From positions 237,487-301,486 of the forward strand of contig MVQD01000106.1 of NCBI GenBank assembly GCA_002067095.1: a DNA stretch of 64,000 nucleotides, given 5' to 3'. The stretch is from Methanoregulaceae archaeon PtaB.Bin056. GTDB taxonomy: Archaea; Halobacteriota; Methanomicrobia; Methanomicrobiales; Methanospirillaceae. A program made the translations under genes and the position numbers. Below are positions 26,973-37,489 of this stretch, one piece after another. Under the pieces are notes generated by a model. The model saw only the letters and a list, made by a program, of their open reading frames with translations. It searched no databases and was not told the DNA's origin. How positions within the stretch are numbered: position 1 is the first letter of the stretch; the number at the start of each line of letters is the position of its first letter.

Positions 26973-28823
26973 TCATTTTATGAGAATGTTTATAATCGCT
27001 CCGATGAGAATGCCCAGAATAAGCGTATACGCAGAGACAAGGAGGGTGATACGAGCTCCTACAATACGCGCAAGAACCCCTATGGTGGAGATGCACGGGA
27101 TGAAGAGCACGCTCACCACTGCAAACACGTAGATCTGCCCGGCTGAAAGGACCGAAGTGAGATCTGCAGTCCCTGCAAGGATGATCAGGGTCTCAAGCGC
27201 CATCTCTTTACGAAGGATACCAAAGAGCAGTGCGGTGGTGGCATACCCGGGAAGGCCAAGGACGGCCTCTGACAGCGGGGAGATGATCTGCCGAAAAATC
27301 TCAAAAAACCCTGTATATTGCAGGAAGCCGAGGACCAGGCTTGCGAGAATCAGGAGGGGCATGGCAATGAAGAGGAACTCGCGTATCCTGAACCATGACT
27401 TTGCGATCACGTTCTGGATACGTGGAACCCGCAGGGGGGAGAGTTCCAGGATCATTCCGTACTGTTCGCCGGGGGTGATACGCGAGAGCACAAGGCCGGT
27501 GAGGATGACCAGGCCAAGGGTGATGACATAGATGCTCAATGCTGCAAGAATGCCTACGAATGCAGCAACGATTCCCGCGATAATCACGGTTCGCGCGGAA
27601 CAGGGGACCATACTGACCAGAAAAGATGCAATTACCCTCTCCCTTCGCGTCCTCAGCAGGCGTATGCCCATAATGGCGGGTACATTGCACCCGAACCCCA
27701 GGATGAGCGGAATAAGCCCCTGTCCATGCATCCCCAGGCGGTGCATGCCCCTGTCGGCAAGGAATGCAGCCCTGGTGAGGTACCCCGAGTCTTCCAGGAG
27801 TGAGATGAAGAGGTAGAATACAAAAATGAATGGAAACGCGATGCCGAGGCCTGCCTGGAGGGCGAGGAGGAGCGCCAGCCCCAGTTGCTGGGAGAGCGGG
27901 TCCAGCGGGACCGAGAGGAAGGGTGATATCACCATCGTCTCGAATACCTCGACGAGGATCTCTTCCAGGAACGAACCGATGAAAAATACGGCGAGGAGAA
28001 TGGAGAGGAGTGTGACGGCAAGGATCGGGGGCCCCCAACGGCGCGAGGTAAGCAGGGAGTCGAGGGAGTCACGCTTTGCCTCCTCACGCTCATTGATCAC
28101 CTCGCGTGCAATGGTATGAGCACAGTGGTGCCTGTTGCCGGCAATGATCTGTGACACCGTCATGCGGTGCATCTCCTCGATCTCGGGGGTCAGGGCCTCT
28201 GCAAGTTCCAGTACTTCTGGATCGTTCCCGATACCCTGGAGTGCCTGGAGTGCCTGGAGACGGGTGATGGGCTGGACGGACTGGATGCTTCGAATGGCGG
28301 CCTCGATATGGTGGTCGTATTTGACCTGGACTATGGGTGGGCGTGCACGGGAGAGTGCGGCAGGGATTATCTCGGCGATATTCTTTCCGTGGATCGCAGC
28401 AGCCGGAATCACTTCGATCCCAAGCACCGATGCAAGGTGTTCGACATCGATCTTCTTCCCCTGCTTTGCCGCCTCGTCCATCAGGTTCAGCACTGCAACC
28501 ATGGGCTTGCCGTACTCGGCCACCTGAAGAAGGAGATAGAGGTTTCGTTCGAGGTGAGTCGCATCGAGGATCTGGATGAGGACTTCGACATCCGTTTCAA
28601 GGATGAATGACCTGACCATCTCCTCTTCGGGTGAAGTTCCGTCGAGCGAATATATCCCGGGGAGGTCGATTAGTTCCAGCCGTTCGTTCTGGAAACAGAG
28701 GTTGCCCCTCATCAGGTCCACGGTGGTCCCGGGATAATTGCTCACCTCGACCCCAAGGCCGGTGAGCTGGTGGAAGATGAGTGACTTTCCCACGTTGGGG
28801 TTTCCAATGAGCCCGAGCCTCAT
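26973..28823 (-). CDS. feoB: Ferrous iron transport protein FeoB
   Basis: This membrane protein has about 616 residues: an N-terminal G domain (LIGNPNVGKSLIFHQL, G1; IDLPGIYSL, G3; NLMD, G4), a helical spacer, and the core with gate motifs ERVIASFLVSMVPCSARTVI and FLFIAMPLLILAS. The usual NKTD G4 motif reads LNLMDEA as in other FeoB. FeoA is not separate; a FeoA domain is part of the regulator upstream, whose stop overlaps this ATG as ATGA. Confidence 0.94.
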   Translation of the reverse strand: MRLGLIGNPNVGKSLIFHQLTGLGVEVSNYPGTTVDLMRGNLCFQNERLELIDLPGIYSLDGTSPEEEMVRSFILETDVEVLIQILDATHLERNLYLLLQVAEYGKPMVAVLNLMDEAAKQGKKIDVEHLASVLGIEVIPAAAIHGKNIAEIIPAALSRARPPIVQVKYDHHIEAAIRSIQSVQPITRLQALQALQGIGNDPEVLELAEALTPEIEEMHRMTVSQIIAGNRHHCAHTIAREVINEREEAKRDSLDSLLTSRRWGPPILAVTLLSILLAVFFIGSFLEEILVEVFETMVISPFLSVPLDPLSQQLGLALLLALQAGLGIAFPFIFVFYLFISLLEDSGYLTRAAFLADRGMHRLGMHGQGLIPLILGFGCNVPAIMGIRLLRTRRERVIASFLVSMVPCSARTVIIAGIVAAFVGILAALSIYVITLGLVILTGLVLSRITPGEQYGMILELSPLRVPRIQNVIAKSWFRIREFLFIAMPLLILASLVLGFLQYTGFFEIFRQIISPLSEAVLGLPGYATTALLFGILRKEMALETLIILAGTADLTSVLSAGQIYVFAVVSVLFIPCISTIGVLARIVGARITLLVSAYTLILGILIGAIINILIK

Positions 28824-29548
28824 TCGGACTTCTCCACGAAGATGCACGAGGCGATCTCAGGGGAGAGGGCAATATCGCACCCTTTCACCTGGACCACCAC
28901 CGCCTTGTTGTTGAGTGTATGGATGATCTTTATTCTCTCGCCGGGAAATATCCCCATGTCAGAGAGCCTTTCGCAACCCCCCGGGCACCTGACGGAAAGC
29001 ACTTTCAGATCGGTGCCCTCCGGGAATTGGATAAGGGTGGGCAGATTGGGCCTCCCCATCTGCATCCTGTGCCCCCTGCGCCGCGGCCGCCTGATATACC
29101 AGTCCAGCCTCTGGTAGGTCTCATCGGATATGTCGTGCTCGAGGATGCATGCCTCTTCTGATGCAGCACCTGGGTCCATTCCAAGGACTTCAGAGAGGAA
29201 ACGTGCGAGAACCTGGTGCTTCTTCATCACACGGGTTCCCGTCTCCAGTCCCTTTTCGGTCAGCCGGATCCTCTCGCCTGGTAGCAATTGAATATCGCCA
29301 TCATGCTCCATGATGTCCAGGTGTTCTTCGAGTTCTGAAGGGTCAAGCGAGAGATGCACAGCAAGGTCTCTCACCGTGGGGAGCTGAGGCGACTTCCGGG
29401 ATAAGATGCAGAGCGCTTCAAGATAATCCTCCCGGGTTGAGCTACTCATGCTCATCATGTTGGGGAAGGCATTATTTGAGAATTTGGATGGAGTCAGTAA
29501 CCCCCTGCCAGGATAGATGCCGTATCTTTTAAAAATACCCGCGGTCAT
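28820..29548 (-). CDS. DtxR/MntR-family iron regulator with C-terminal FeoA domain
   Basis: The 242-residue protein begins with a winged helix (REDYLEALCILSRKSPQLPTVRDLAVHLSL), then the DtxR metal-binding/dimerisation helices (KKHQVLARFLSEVLGM, EEACILEHDISDE) and an SH3-like FeoA domain (RCPGGCERLSDMGIFPGERIKI). As the first gene before feoB it probably controls iron uptake in response to Fe(II). Start: a perfect GGAGGTGA lies just before the ATG at 29548, adding about 30 residues to the conventional start at 29458-29449, where no ribosome-binding site is visible. Confidence 0.87.
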   Translation of the reverse strand: MTAGIFKRYGIYPGRGLLTPSKFSNNAFPNMMSMSSSTREDYLEALCILSRKSPQLPTVRDLAVHLSLDPSELEEHLDIMEHDGDIQLLPGERIRLTEKGLETGTRVMKKHQVLARFLSEVLGMDPGAASEEACILEHDISDETYQRLDWYIRRPRRRGHRMQMGRPNLPTLIQFPEGTDLKVLSVRCPGGCERLSDMGIFPGERIKIIHTLNNKAVVVQVKGCDIALSPEIASCIFVEKSE

Positions 29549-29689
29549 CTTCACCTCCACGCATCTTTCGAACAGGATTCTGGTGGCGCAGGGGCACCCT
29601 TTATTCAACACTTATGATACTCAAATGTAGTAAATATTAACAATCATTTAATATATGACTTCAGAGACAGTATGATGAAATGAGGTGGC

Positions 29690-31270
29690 ATGGTGAAGAC
29701 GAACAGTCTTGCTGACGTACAGGAAGCGATTAAAAAGAAGGCATCTTACCACATTCAGTTGGATCCCGACAAAGTGGACCCTGCATGCCGACAATATGCA
29801 GAAACCATCAACTCTCTCCTGAAAGTCGCGGAGGATCTCCGGATTCGGACTCAACTTGTATTTGCCGACAACCCGCTCCCTATCCTGATCTTTGATAAAA
29901 ACTGGAACATCCTCACTGCAAACCAGGCCTACAGCGATCTCTCAGGGATCGACCGGTCTCAGCTCAGAAAGATGAATGCAAAGAGCTTCAAGATCCTGGA
30001 CCAGAAAGGCGAGGGGCTTAAAGCCGCATTCACGAACAAGAAGCGCAGTTATGGAGAGGTGACCGTCGAGATGCCGGCGGGAACAAAGATACTGGAACAG
30101 TACGGTATCCCGATCCTCGATGATTCCGGCGATGTCCAGTCCCTCTTTGTCATCTACAATAATATCACGGAGAGGAGAACCCTTGAAGAGAGGTTAAAGA
30201 GGAGCATCTCGGAGATAGGAGAGATCCTCTCGAACCTCTCATCGGGGGACCTCACACGGAAAGCGGTGATATTCAAGGATGATCCCCTTGAGAAGGTCAA
30301 GCGAGATCTCAACAAGAGTGTTGACAACCTCACGGCCCTTATATCAGAGGTCATGGAGATGATCGGGGACCTTGATCACGCCATGACCGACATCCTTTCA
30401 GGGACGGACGAGATCGCCAGGGCCTCTCAGACCGTAGCCACCACCGCTCAGAAGACCTCTGATGATGCAAAGAGCCAGCTACAGCAGCTCGAACAGGTGA
30501 GCAGGGAAATTGCCGAGCTGAGCGGTTCAGTGGAAAGGATTGCGAAGAGTTCGCATTCAATGGCAGAGACCTCACGCCAGGTTCTCAGCGCAGAGGAGAG
30601 TGCCCGCAAACTCGGGAAGGATGCAACAGGGAAGATGAACATCGTCCAGGACCTCTCCCGGAGGGCAATGGACGAGATGGTCACACTCGACGGAAAGACC
30701 CAGGAGATCAGCAATATTGTGAAAGTGATCACCGATATCGCCAACCAGACAAATCTTCTCGCATTGAATGCCGCAATCGAGGCGGCAAGGGCAGGGGAGC
30801 ATGGGAGGGGGTTTGCGGTCGTCGCAGGGGAAGTCCGGAACCTTGCGGGCGGTTCCAAGAATGCGACGAAGAATATCGACAATGTCATTCGCGACATATC
30901 CAACTCCAGCGGGCACACCGTGAACTCCATGAAAAAAGCGTACGAAGAGATCATCACCGGTATCCGGAGTGTTGAGATCACCATCGAAGCATTGAACCAG
31001 ATGGCCGCGGGAGTCAGGGCTACTGCAGACAGTATTGCAGAGATATCGAAGGCCACCGAGAACCAGGCCGTTGCGACCGGTAACGTGATGAGCAACGTTG
31101 ACCTGATTCATGATCTCATCGTGAAGAACGAGAGAAATACGGAGCACCTCGCCGCACTTGCAGAGGAGAGCAGTGCTTCTATCGAGGAGATTGCAAGCGC
31201 CACCAATGAGATCAAGATAAAGATGGGGCATTGCCGGGATATCATGGGTTCGTTCCGGCTGAAATCCTGA
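29690..31270 (+). CDS. Soluble methyl-accepting chemotaxis protein with PAS domain
   Basis: The 526-residue protein has no membrane segment. The PAS domain occupies about residues 55-165 ([20 protein letters not shown]), followed by a HAMP-like linker ([19 protein letters not shown]) and the cytoplasmic signalling hairpin with the invariant tip [20 protein letters not shown]. It therefore senses an intracellular signal, perhaps redox or a small ligand through PAS. GAGGTGG precedes the ATG. cheW and cheR follow at once in the same direction. Confidence 0.92.
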   Translation: MVKTNSLADVQEAIKKKASYHIQLDPDKVDPACRQYAETINSLLKVAEDLRIRTQLVFADNPLPILIFDKNWNILTANQAYSDLSGIDRSQLRKMNAKSFKILDQKGEGLKAAFTNKKRSYGEVTVEMPAGTKILEQYGIPILDDSGDVQSLFVIYNNITERRTLEERLKRSISEIGEILSNLSSGDLTRKAVIFKDDPLEKVKRDLNKSVDNLTALISEVMEMIGDLDHAMTDILSGTDEIARASQTVATTAQKTSDDAKSQLQQLEQVSREIAELSGSVERIAKSSHSMAETSRQVLSAEESARKLGKDATGKMNIVQDLSRRAMDEMVTLDGKTQEISNIVKVITDIANQTNLLALNAAIEAARAGEHGRGFAVVAGEVRNLAGGSKNATKNIDNVIRDISNSSGHTVNSMKKAYEEIITGIRSVEITIEALNQMAAGVRATADSIAEISKATENQAVATGNVMSNVDLIHDLIVKNERNTEHLAALAEESSASIEEIASATNEIKIKMGHCRDIMGSFRLKS

Positions 31271-31283
31271 ATGGGTCTCCAAC

Positions 31284-31769
31284 ATGCCGAATATCCTTGA
31301 GTTCGGGCTGGACGAAAATTTTTATGCCATGGATATCCACCTCACCCGGGAGATCGTAGAGGCCCTCCCACTGACGCCCATCCCAAGAACACCTGGATAT
31401 GTCGCGGGAATGACCAATATTCGGGGGGAGATCACTACCATCATTGCCATCGGGGAACTGATTGGCGAAAAGAGTGGCGGTCCAAGGGCCGCTTCCGGGA
31501 AATTTATCATATTCGTTCCTGATGCCACAAAGAGAGAGAATATTGGCATAATGGTAGACGAGGTCTATAACGTCATTGATGTGCCTGACGAGGCTATAGA
31601 GCAAATGGGAAACGGCAGCGAAGGGGCAAGAAAGTCATTCATCAAGGGAATAATCCGCGTCAGCGACGATTCAGGGGAGGCTGAGAGGCCAGGAGTGTCC
31701 CAAAGACTCGTTTTATATCTTGATATCGAGAAATTAATTACTCATCTCTTCGAGATGGCATCCCGCTGA
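31284..31769 (+). CDS. cheW: CheW chemotaxis coupling protein
   Basis: This 161-residue protein has the CheW fold: FGLDENFYAMDIHLTREIVEAL, GMTNIRGEITTIIAIGEL and GIMVDEVYNVIDVP. It links receptors to the kinase CheA, which is not in this window. It lies between an MCP gene and cheR with gaps of 13-14 bases, so it most likely serves the PAS-MCP encoded just upstream. Confidence 0.92.
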   Translation: MPNILEFGLDENFYAMDIHLTREIVEALPLTPIPRTPGYVAGMTNIRGEITTIIAIGELIGEKSGGPRAASGKFIIFVPDATKRENIGIMVDEVYNVIDVPDEAIEQMGNGSEGARKSFIKGIIRVSDDSGEAERPGVSQRLVLYLDIEKLITHLFEMASR

Positions 31770-31783
31770 TGCCATGAGGGAAC

Positions 31784-32584
31784 ATGGACGAATTCCAGGC
31801 ATTACTCCAGACAATACAACGCCTCTTCAACATTCAGTGCAACAATTACAAGGAGGACTACATCAAGCGCAGGCTGGCATCGAGGATGAACTCGAGGCGT
31901 ATCGCCACCTACAAGGAATACCGGGAGTATCTCCTCCAGAATAAGGATGAGCACGAAGCATTGAAGAACGCGCTGACCATCAACGTGACAAAGTTCTTCA
32001 GGGACCCGCCAGTATACGACTGTCTCAGATCTGAAATAATTCCCTCAATTCTCAGGCAGAAAAAGAAACTGCGACTATGGAGTGCCGGCTGTTCGTCTGG
32101 TGAGGAGCCGTATTCCTATGCAATTCTGCTGTATGATATGACCACCTTCAGAAAAGACGTGGACTGGATGATCATCGCCACGGATATCGATGAGAACATC
32201 TTAAAGAAGGCAAAGGAGGGAATTTACGAGAAATCTTCCCTTGAATTTGTGACCGAGAGCCAGCTCCGCCGGCACTTCAGGCACAGGGAAGACGGGCGAT
32301 ACGAGATCAAACCGCATATCCGGGAGAAGGTCAAATTCCAGCACCATGATCTGATGTCCGGGGTCCCGGTAAGCCGCTACCTCGACATCATATCCTGTCG
32401 CAACGTGACAATCTATTTCTCCGACAAGCAGAAGAACGACCTGGTCCGGATGATCTACGAGGGGCTCAATCCTGGCGGGTACTACGTCATGGGAATGTCC
32501 GAATTTTTAAGCAGGGAGGTGGACCACCTATTCTCTCCCTACCGCCCTCTTCAGAAGATCTTTGTCCGAAAGGACTCTCCCTGA
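31784..32584 (+). CDS. cheR: CheR chemoreceptor methyltransferase
   Basis: The 266-residue SAM-dependent methyltransferase methylates receptor glutamates. The N-terminal CheR domain (YIKRRLASRMNSRRI, TINVTKFFRDPPVYD) is followed by the SAM-binding domain with LWSAGCSSGEEPYSYAILLYD and IISCRNVTIYFSDKQK. It is the last of the MCP-cheW-cheR set and is convergent with the histidine-kinase-like gene. The partner demethylase cheB is not nearby. Confidence 0.94.
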   Translation: MDEFQALLQTIQRLFNIQCNNYKEDYIKRRLASRMNSRRIATYKEYREYLLQNKDEHEALKNALTINVTKFFRDPPVYDCLRSEIIPSILRQKKKLRLWSAGCSSGEEPYSYAILLYDMTTFRKDVDWMIIATDIDENILKKAKEGIYEKSSLEFVTESQLRRHFRHREDGRYEIKPHIREKVKFQHHDLMSGVPVSRYLDIISCRNVTIYFSDKQKNDLVRMIYEGLNPGGYYVMGMSEFLSREVDHLFSPYRPLQKIFVRKDSP

Positions 32585-32595
32585 TTAGGGCACTT

Positions 32596-33837
32596 TCAGC
32601 GGGACCTTCTGACTCTCCATTTGCCAGCAGGGACGCGAAGCTCAAACTTTGCTCCCCTTCCGTACGTGCCTGTCTCGCTGATGGAGATATCAGTGATTGC
32701 CAGCATCTGCCGGGAGAGGAAGAGCGAATGCGCCTTGTGGATTCCGTGCCCCCACTCAAACAGCAAGGTCTTCTCCTTATCGGGGATCCCGATTCCATCA
32801 TCTTCGTAGGTTATCGAAAGGTCTCCTTCCCTCTCTCTCGATATCACGCGTATTGAGGTGACTTTCTTTCCATGGACGATTGAATTCTCAAGGAGAGTAA
32901 GGAATATCCTCCCGCAGTCCTGGTCCGTGAAGATCTCGATCCCCCTCACATCCGAATAGAACCTAATGTGGGCAAGTTTTTGCGAGGAGAGCGCCCGGTT
33001 GAGGATATCCTCAAGGGGATACCACCCCGGAACTTTCAATTCGTCGTCGAGATACTCCTGGAGGAGGTTGAGATGGAAGCGGAGGTTCTCAAGAATCATC
33101 GTCTCTTCCTGCAGGAGTTCGCGGACTCCCTCCCGGTCTTCTGTCTCCCTCACTCTCTTCAGGGTGTCGATCGCAAGGGAGAGCTGGTTTTGAGAGAACC
33201 GCCGGAAGAGCGTGTTCAGCTGGTATGACTGGCGGCAGGCCCTGACAAACGATGACTCCTCCGCTTGGAAAGAGGAGACAGCAGGACCGCCGCCGGTCTC
33301 GCGTTCAGGCGTGGCCTCGAATATGATGCCTGCCCCCGGGGTTCCGGACTGGAATACAAGGGGAATAATCTTCTCTTTCACGGTGTATGTGCCATGTTCC
33401 ATCCTGATGATGCACTCACGCTCACTTCCACCTTCTCCCTGGAGGGCCTCAATTATCTGATACATCTCCTGGTCAAAGAGAGGTGCAACAGGCGTATGGA
33501 GGGCATTGTATCCCTTCACCTGCTCGGGGAGGGCATTAAAAAAATCAAGGGCATTTTTATTGATCTCCTGGACGATGAGATCAGAGTCGATTGCTACCAT
33601 GCAGTCACGGGTGCAGTTGAGGAGTTGGTGCAGTGGAAGGAGTTCGCGGAGGTAAAAAAGTTTTGCGGGACCAAGCTTCCTGATTGTTGCCGCCCCTGAA
33701 ATGACAAGGGAATTGAGGTATTTCGAGGCGGTGCTCCGGTTGATCCCAAGCTCCTGTGCGACCTCCTCAATGGTGAGCCCCTTTGGGTGCTGCTGCAACA
33801 GCTCCCTGATCCGGTCGATCTCCCCCCTTTCTGCCAT
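32596..33837 (-). CDS. HTH-PAS-HATPase regulator (kinase-like, no evident phospho-His)
   Basis: In this 413-residue protein an N-terminal winged-helix/HTH (LTIEEVAQELGINRSTASKYLNSLVISG, residues 20-47) is followed by a PAS-like domain (LLNCTRDCMVAIDSDLIVQEINKNALDF) and a C-terminal HATPase_c domain with N box LLENSIVHG and G boxes DDGIGIPDKEK and TYGRGAKFEL. No clear H-box histidine lies in the linking helices; FHLNLLQEYLDDE contains the only candidate. A DNA-binding domain on the same chain as a kinase-type ATPase suggests a one-component regulator, perhaps of the flanking signalling genes. Confidence 0.85.
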   Translation of the reverse strand: MAERGEIDRIRELLQQHPKGLTIEEVAQELGINRSTASKYLNSLVISGAATIRKLGPAKLFYLRELLPLHQLLNCTRDCMVAIDSDLIVQEINKNALDFFNALPEQVKGYNALHTPVAPLFDQEMYQIIEALQGEGGSERECIIRMEHGTYTVKEKIIPLVFQSGTPGAGIIFEATPERETGGGPAVSSFQAEESSFVRACRQSYQLNTLFRRFSQNQLSLAIDTLKRVRETEDREGVRELLQEETMILENLRFHLNLLQEYLDDELKVPGWYPLEDILNRALSSQKLAHIRFYSDVRGIEIFTDQDCGRIFLTLLENSIVHGKKVTSIRVISREREGDLSITYEDDGIGIPDKEKTLLFEWGHGIHKAHSLFLSRQMLAITDISISETGTYGRGAKFELRVPAGKWRVRRSR

Positions 33838-33942
33838 TCAGATAACCACTGTGCGGGTAAGTGTTTCAATATTCAGTACTATTAACTACACACATTATTG
33901 TTTAACTATTTTAACCATTGTTTTTGCTGATGAAAGGGACAA

Positions 33943-33955
33943 ATATTTATATATG
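33943..33955 (+). promoter_or_regulatory. TATA box upstream of large MCP gene
   Basis: ATATTTATATATG lies in a very AT-rich divergent region between the HTH-kinase and the MCP. It would give an mRNA leader of about 120 bases before 34101, where GGAGG at 34086-34090 serves as ribosome-binding site. It could also be an operator zone shared with the minus-strand gene. Confidence 0.5.
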
Positions 33956-34100
33956 TAAAAATTGAATTTCAATTATCTCACCAGATATCCTCGTCGGAAC
34001 CATTCCATGAGGGTTGGCACTTCATAATCCCTAGTGTCCGAATGAGAGTGATGCATCACTTAACGTACAGTATTAAGAATTACATGGAGGTATCACACGC

Positions 34101-36758
34101 ATGTCAAAATTTTCCGGAGGATTTTCCCGGATGAAGATCGGGACCAAGATCCTGATCATATGCCTGGTACTGGTGACCGTTCCTACGGTCCTGCTGGGAC
34201 TTGTCGCCTATAATAATTCCAGCGCTGCAATATCTGAACAGGTTGACATTCTCCTGACCACTCAGATCAGCGACGTCGATAAGATGACCGCCAATACGTA
34301 TGACCTTGCCCAGCAGAAACTCAACGGCGACCTGAGCGTGTTGCGGCAGACTTTCTACGGATACGGCACACCCGGCATCAGCGATGGGAAACTGGTGCTG
34401 TCAGGCGGGACTCGCGGCACCTATGTCATCAACGACAACAACGAGCTGGTCGACCAGATTGAGAGGATGACGGGATCCAAGGCAACCATCTTCCAGAAGA
34501 TGAACGGCCAGGCAATCCGTGTCTCCACGAATGTGATCGGGGCGGATGGAAAACGGGCTCTTGGGACTTCCGTTTCCGATGCGGTATACGATACGGTGAT
34601 CCGCAGGGGCGAGACATTCTACGGAACGGCCGACGTGGTGGGCAAGACGTACATCACCGCATATGAGCCGATAAAGAGTGCAAGCGGGGAAATTATCGGC
34701 ATCCTCTTCGTTGGCGTGCCTGAGGATACGACCTATGGTGCGCTGAAGAAAGAAGTAAACAGCATCAAGCTTGGCGACTCGGGGTATGTCTATATAATGG
34801 ACAGCAAGGGGACGCTCATCTCTCATCCAACGCTCCAGGGCCAGAACCTCGGGAGCGAAGACTTTGTCAAGGCAATGATCGCCAACAAGGAAGGGGTGGT
34901 CGATAAACCAGCGAAGATGACGTATATTTGGGACGGGAAAGAGGCTGTCGCCTATTACATGTACTTCCCGCCACTTGACTGGATTGTCGCATCCCGGGTA
35001 AATCCCGCTGACTTTACCAGACCCATCGATGACATCCGGAATGCCATCATCATCATCCTGATCGCGAGTATTGCAATCGGCGCCCTCGTCTCCATCCTGT
35101 TCGGAAGGTCAATTGCCCGGAGGATGGGCGACCTCGTGAACCTCGGCAACCAGGTGATGGAAGGCGAGATCAACGCCGCAGCACGGGTTCTTGAGAACGA
35201 ATCGGCGATCCAGGCAGGCGGGGATGAGATAAGCGAGGTGACAAAGGCCTTTGGAGGAGTGGTTAAAACCATCCAGCAGTTCTCGGATGAAGTGGCAACA
35301 GTGAGTGTGGCAGCAACCGATGGACGCCTTGACATACGTGGAGACACATCGAAACTGAAAGGTGACTATGCAAACCTGATAAACGGGTTGAACGAGACGC
35401 TTGATGCAGTGATTGGACCTTTGAATATGGCAGCAATGTATATCGAACGCATCGGCCGCGGAGATATCCCTGAAAAAATAACTGCCTCTTACCAGGGAGA
35501 TTTCAACAAGATCAAAGATAGCCTCAATCAGTGTATCGAAAATATCAATTCGCTCGTTGCAGAGTCAAACATGCTCTCGATTGCAGCGGTGGAAGGGAAA
35601 CTTGAAAAGAGAGGGAATGCTGACAAGTTCAAGAACCGTTATTGGGAGATCATTGCAGGAATCAACAAGACCCTTGACAACGTGGTCAGGCCATTGAATG
35701 AGGGGATGCGGATATCTGACGAATTTGCGCAGGGGAACTTCCGGGCCCGGTTCAATGATGAGATTAAAGTCCATGGGGATTTCAAAAAGTTCAGGGACTC
35801 ACTGAACAATATTGGTATCCAGGTCTCCAAGGCTCTGGAACTCGTGAACCAGCAGATCGCCGAACTGGGGGCGAGTGCAGAGGAGGCAAATGCAAGCATC
35901 GAGGAGGTCTCTGCGGGATCTGCCCAGGTAGCCAAGAACTCGGCAGCAGTAAGCGGAAATGCGGAACAGAGCAGCCACGGGATCAACGAAGTGCTCAAGG
36001 CGATGGAGGACCTCTCGAAGACGATCCAGCAGGTGGCCACCAAGGCCGAGGCGGTCTCCACGCTGGTGCAGGAATCGAATGACTATTCAAGGAAAGGAAT
36101 TGATCTTGCCAGGAAGACCGAGAACGGCATGAACGGCATCACCAAGTCCTCGAACGAGGTCAATGCCATCATCCTCGAGATCAAGGCCCAGATGGACAGG
36201 ATAGGAGAGATCGTGAACCTGATCACGGACCTCGCGAACCAGACCAACCTCCTTGCCCTGAACGCGGCGATCGAAGCTGCCAGGGCCGGGGACGCGGGGC
36301 GTGGCTTTGCGGTGGTGGCGACCGAGGTCAAGTCTCTCGCCGAGGAATCGAGGACGTCTGCCGAGAAGATTGCCGAGATGATCGGGAACCTCCAGAAGCA
36401 GACCCAGACCGCGGCGGAGACGGTTGCCGTATCCAATGCCGAGGTCAGGGAAGGGAGCGATGCACTGAAGGAGACGCTCGAGAACTTCAACAAGATCGTC
36501 GAGTCCATCGACCAGATCAGCAGGAACGTCACCGAGGTGGCGGCTGCCTCTGAAGAGCAGGCAGCGTCTGTCGAGGAGGTCACGGCCAGCATCAACGAAG
36601 TGAACGACCTCGTAAGCAATACCGCGAAGGAGGCTACTGACGCTGCTGCCGTCAGCGAGGAGACTGCAGCTGCTATCGACCAGATCACCAAGGTTATCGC
36701 GAATGTCAACAATATCGTGGTAAAAGTCTCGAACGAAGTCTCGAAGTTCAAGATCTGA
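34101..36758 (+). CDS. Transmembrane methyl-accepting protein with Cache sensor and repeated HAMP
   Basis: 885 residues. The first membrane helix is at about residues 18-35, followed by an extracellular region with two Cache-type halves ([20 protein letters not shown] ... [19 protein letters not shown], and [20 protein letters not shown] ... [18 protein letters not shown]) and a second membrane helix at about 312-335. Then come HAMP-like modules ([46 protein letters not shown]), pointing to a poly-HAMP relay, and the signalling hairpin with [20 protein letters not shown]. The ligand is unknown; Cache domains usually bind small organic molecules. cheW follows after 11 bases. Confidence 0.93.
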   Translation: MSKFSGGFSRMKIGTKILIICLVLVTVPTVLLGLVAYNNSSAAISEQVDILLTTQISDVDKMTANTYDLAQQKLNGDLSVLRQTFYGYGTPGISDGKLVLSGGTRGTYVINDNNELVDQIERMTGSKATIFQKMNGQAIRVSTNVIGADGKRALGTSVSDAVYDTVIRRGETFYGTADVVGKTYITAYEPIKSASGEIIGILFVGVPEDTTYGALKKEVNSIKLGDSGYVYIMDSKGTLISHPTLQGQNLGSEDFVKAMIANKEGVVDKPAKMTYIWDGKEAVAYYMYFPPLDWIVASRVNPADFTRPIDDIRNAIIIILIASIAIGALVSILFGRSIARRMGDLVNLGNQVMEGEINAAARVLENESAIQAGGDEISEVTKAFGGVVKTIQQFSDEVATVSVAATDGRLDIRGDTSKLKGDYANLINGLNETLDAVIGPLNMAAMYIERIGRGDIPEKITASYQGDFNKIKDSLNQCIENINSLVAESNMLSIAAVEGKLEKRGNADKFKNRYWEIIAGINKTLDNVVRPLNEGMRISDEFAQGNFRARFNDEIKVHGDFKKFRDSLNNIGIQVSKALELVNQQIAELGASAEEANASIEEVSAGSAQVAKNSAAVSGNAEQSSHGINEVLKAMEDLSKTIQQVATKAEAVSTLVQESNDYSRKGIDLARKTENGMNGITKSSNEVNAIILEIKAQMDRIGEIVNLITDLANQTNLLALNAAIEAARAGDAGRGFAVVATEVKSLAEESRTSAEKIAEMIGNLQKQTQTAAETVAVSNAEVREGSDALKETLENFNKIVESIDQISRNVTEVAAASEEQAASVEEVTASINEVNDLVSNTAKEATDAAAVSEETAAAIDQITKVIANVNNIVVKVSNEVSKFKI

Positions 36759-36769
36759 TCGGTGAGGGC

Positions 36770-37342
36770 ATGACCATGACAAAAAACGCAAGCGAAGAAC
36801 AGGCGGGCGACCCATCTGCGGCTTCGTTACGGAAAAGCACGCAGGCAACTGCAGCCGGGGGAAGCAGCGGGACTCTCCAGGTCGTGGAATTCCTCCTGGG
36901 CAAGGAGTATTTCGCCATCGATCTCTTCGATGTCAAGGAGGTGGTGGAATACACGACCATCACAAAACTCCCGAACACTCCCGCCTTCATCAAGGGTATC
37001 ATCGACCTGCGGGGTGAGATCACCACGATAGTCGACCTCAAGCAGCGGATGCGTATCACCGAAGAATCGGATCAGCCCGAGGAGAACTGCAGGATCATAG
37101 TCCTTGACGAGAAGAACACCAAGTCAAAGATCGGGATTATGGTGGATGACGTCCTCTCGGTCTCGACGTTTGAGATGAAGAACGTGGACACAAAGTCAGC
37201 ATCAGAGCTCGGAGACGAGATGTCAATCCTTGGTATCATAAAAAAGAGCGTCAGGGACAAGGAGAAGGATAAGGAAACGAATGAATTGATAATCTGGATC
37301 GATATCAAACAGTTGCTCAAGGATATTGACAAGCATATGTGA
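36770..37342 (+). CDS. cheW: CheW coupling protein, second copy
   Basis: This 190-residue CheW has an N-terminal Ser/Ala/Thr-rich tail of about 35 residues before the domain (VVEFLLGKEYFAIDLFDVKEVVEYT, GIIDLRGEITTIVDL, IGIMVDDVLSVS). It is longer than the first copy and paired with the transmembrane receptor. Two receptor-CheW pairs in one island suggest each receptor has a dedicated coupler. Confidence 0.92.
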   Translation: MTMTKNASEEQAGDPSAASLRKSTQATAAGGSSGTLQVVEFLLGKEYFAIDLFDVKEVVEYTTITKLPNTPAFIKGIIDLRGEITTIVDLKQRMRITEESDQPEENCRIIVLDEKNTKSKIGIMVDDVLSVSTFEMKNVDTKSASELGDEMSILGIIKKSVRDKEKDKETNELIIWIDIKQLLKDIDKHM

Positions 37343-37358
37343 TGCCCTCACCTCCTGC

Positions 37359-37366
37359 TTTTTTTT
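37359..37366 (+). terminator. Oligo-T terminator after MCP-cheW
   Basis: Eight T residues 16 bases after the cheW stop, followed by a further T-rich TGTTTTTGG, are typical of archaeal intrinsic termination. Confidence 0.55.
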
Positions 37367-37489
37367 GTTTTTGGCTCGTTCAGAAAACGCCCTTTTCTCG
37401 CCCGGCATTATTAGAGGGTAATCCAAAATTTTTATTTCCATGAGGGATTTTACCCGGTTGATTTACCGGATAAATGAGAATGCATATCT

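Noticed and set aside
28820..29548. Separate feoA gene
   Set aside because: The FeoA-like domain is continuous in frame with the DtxR-type regulator; no separate start is supported.
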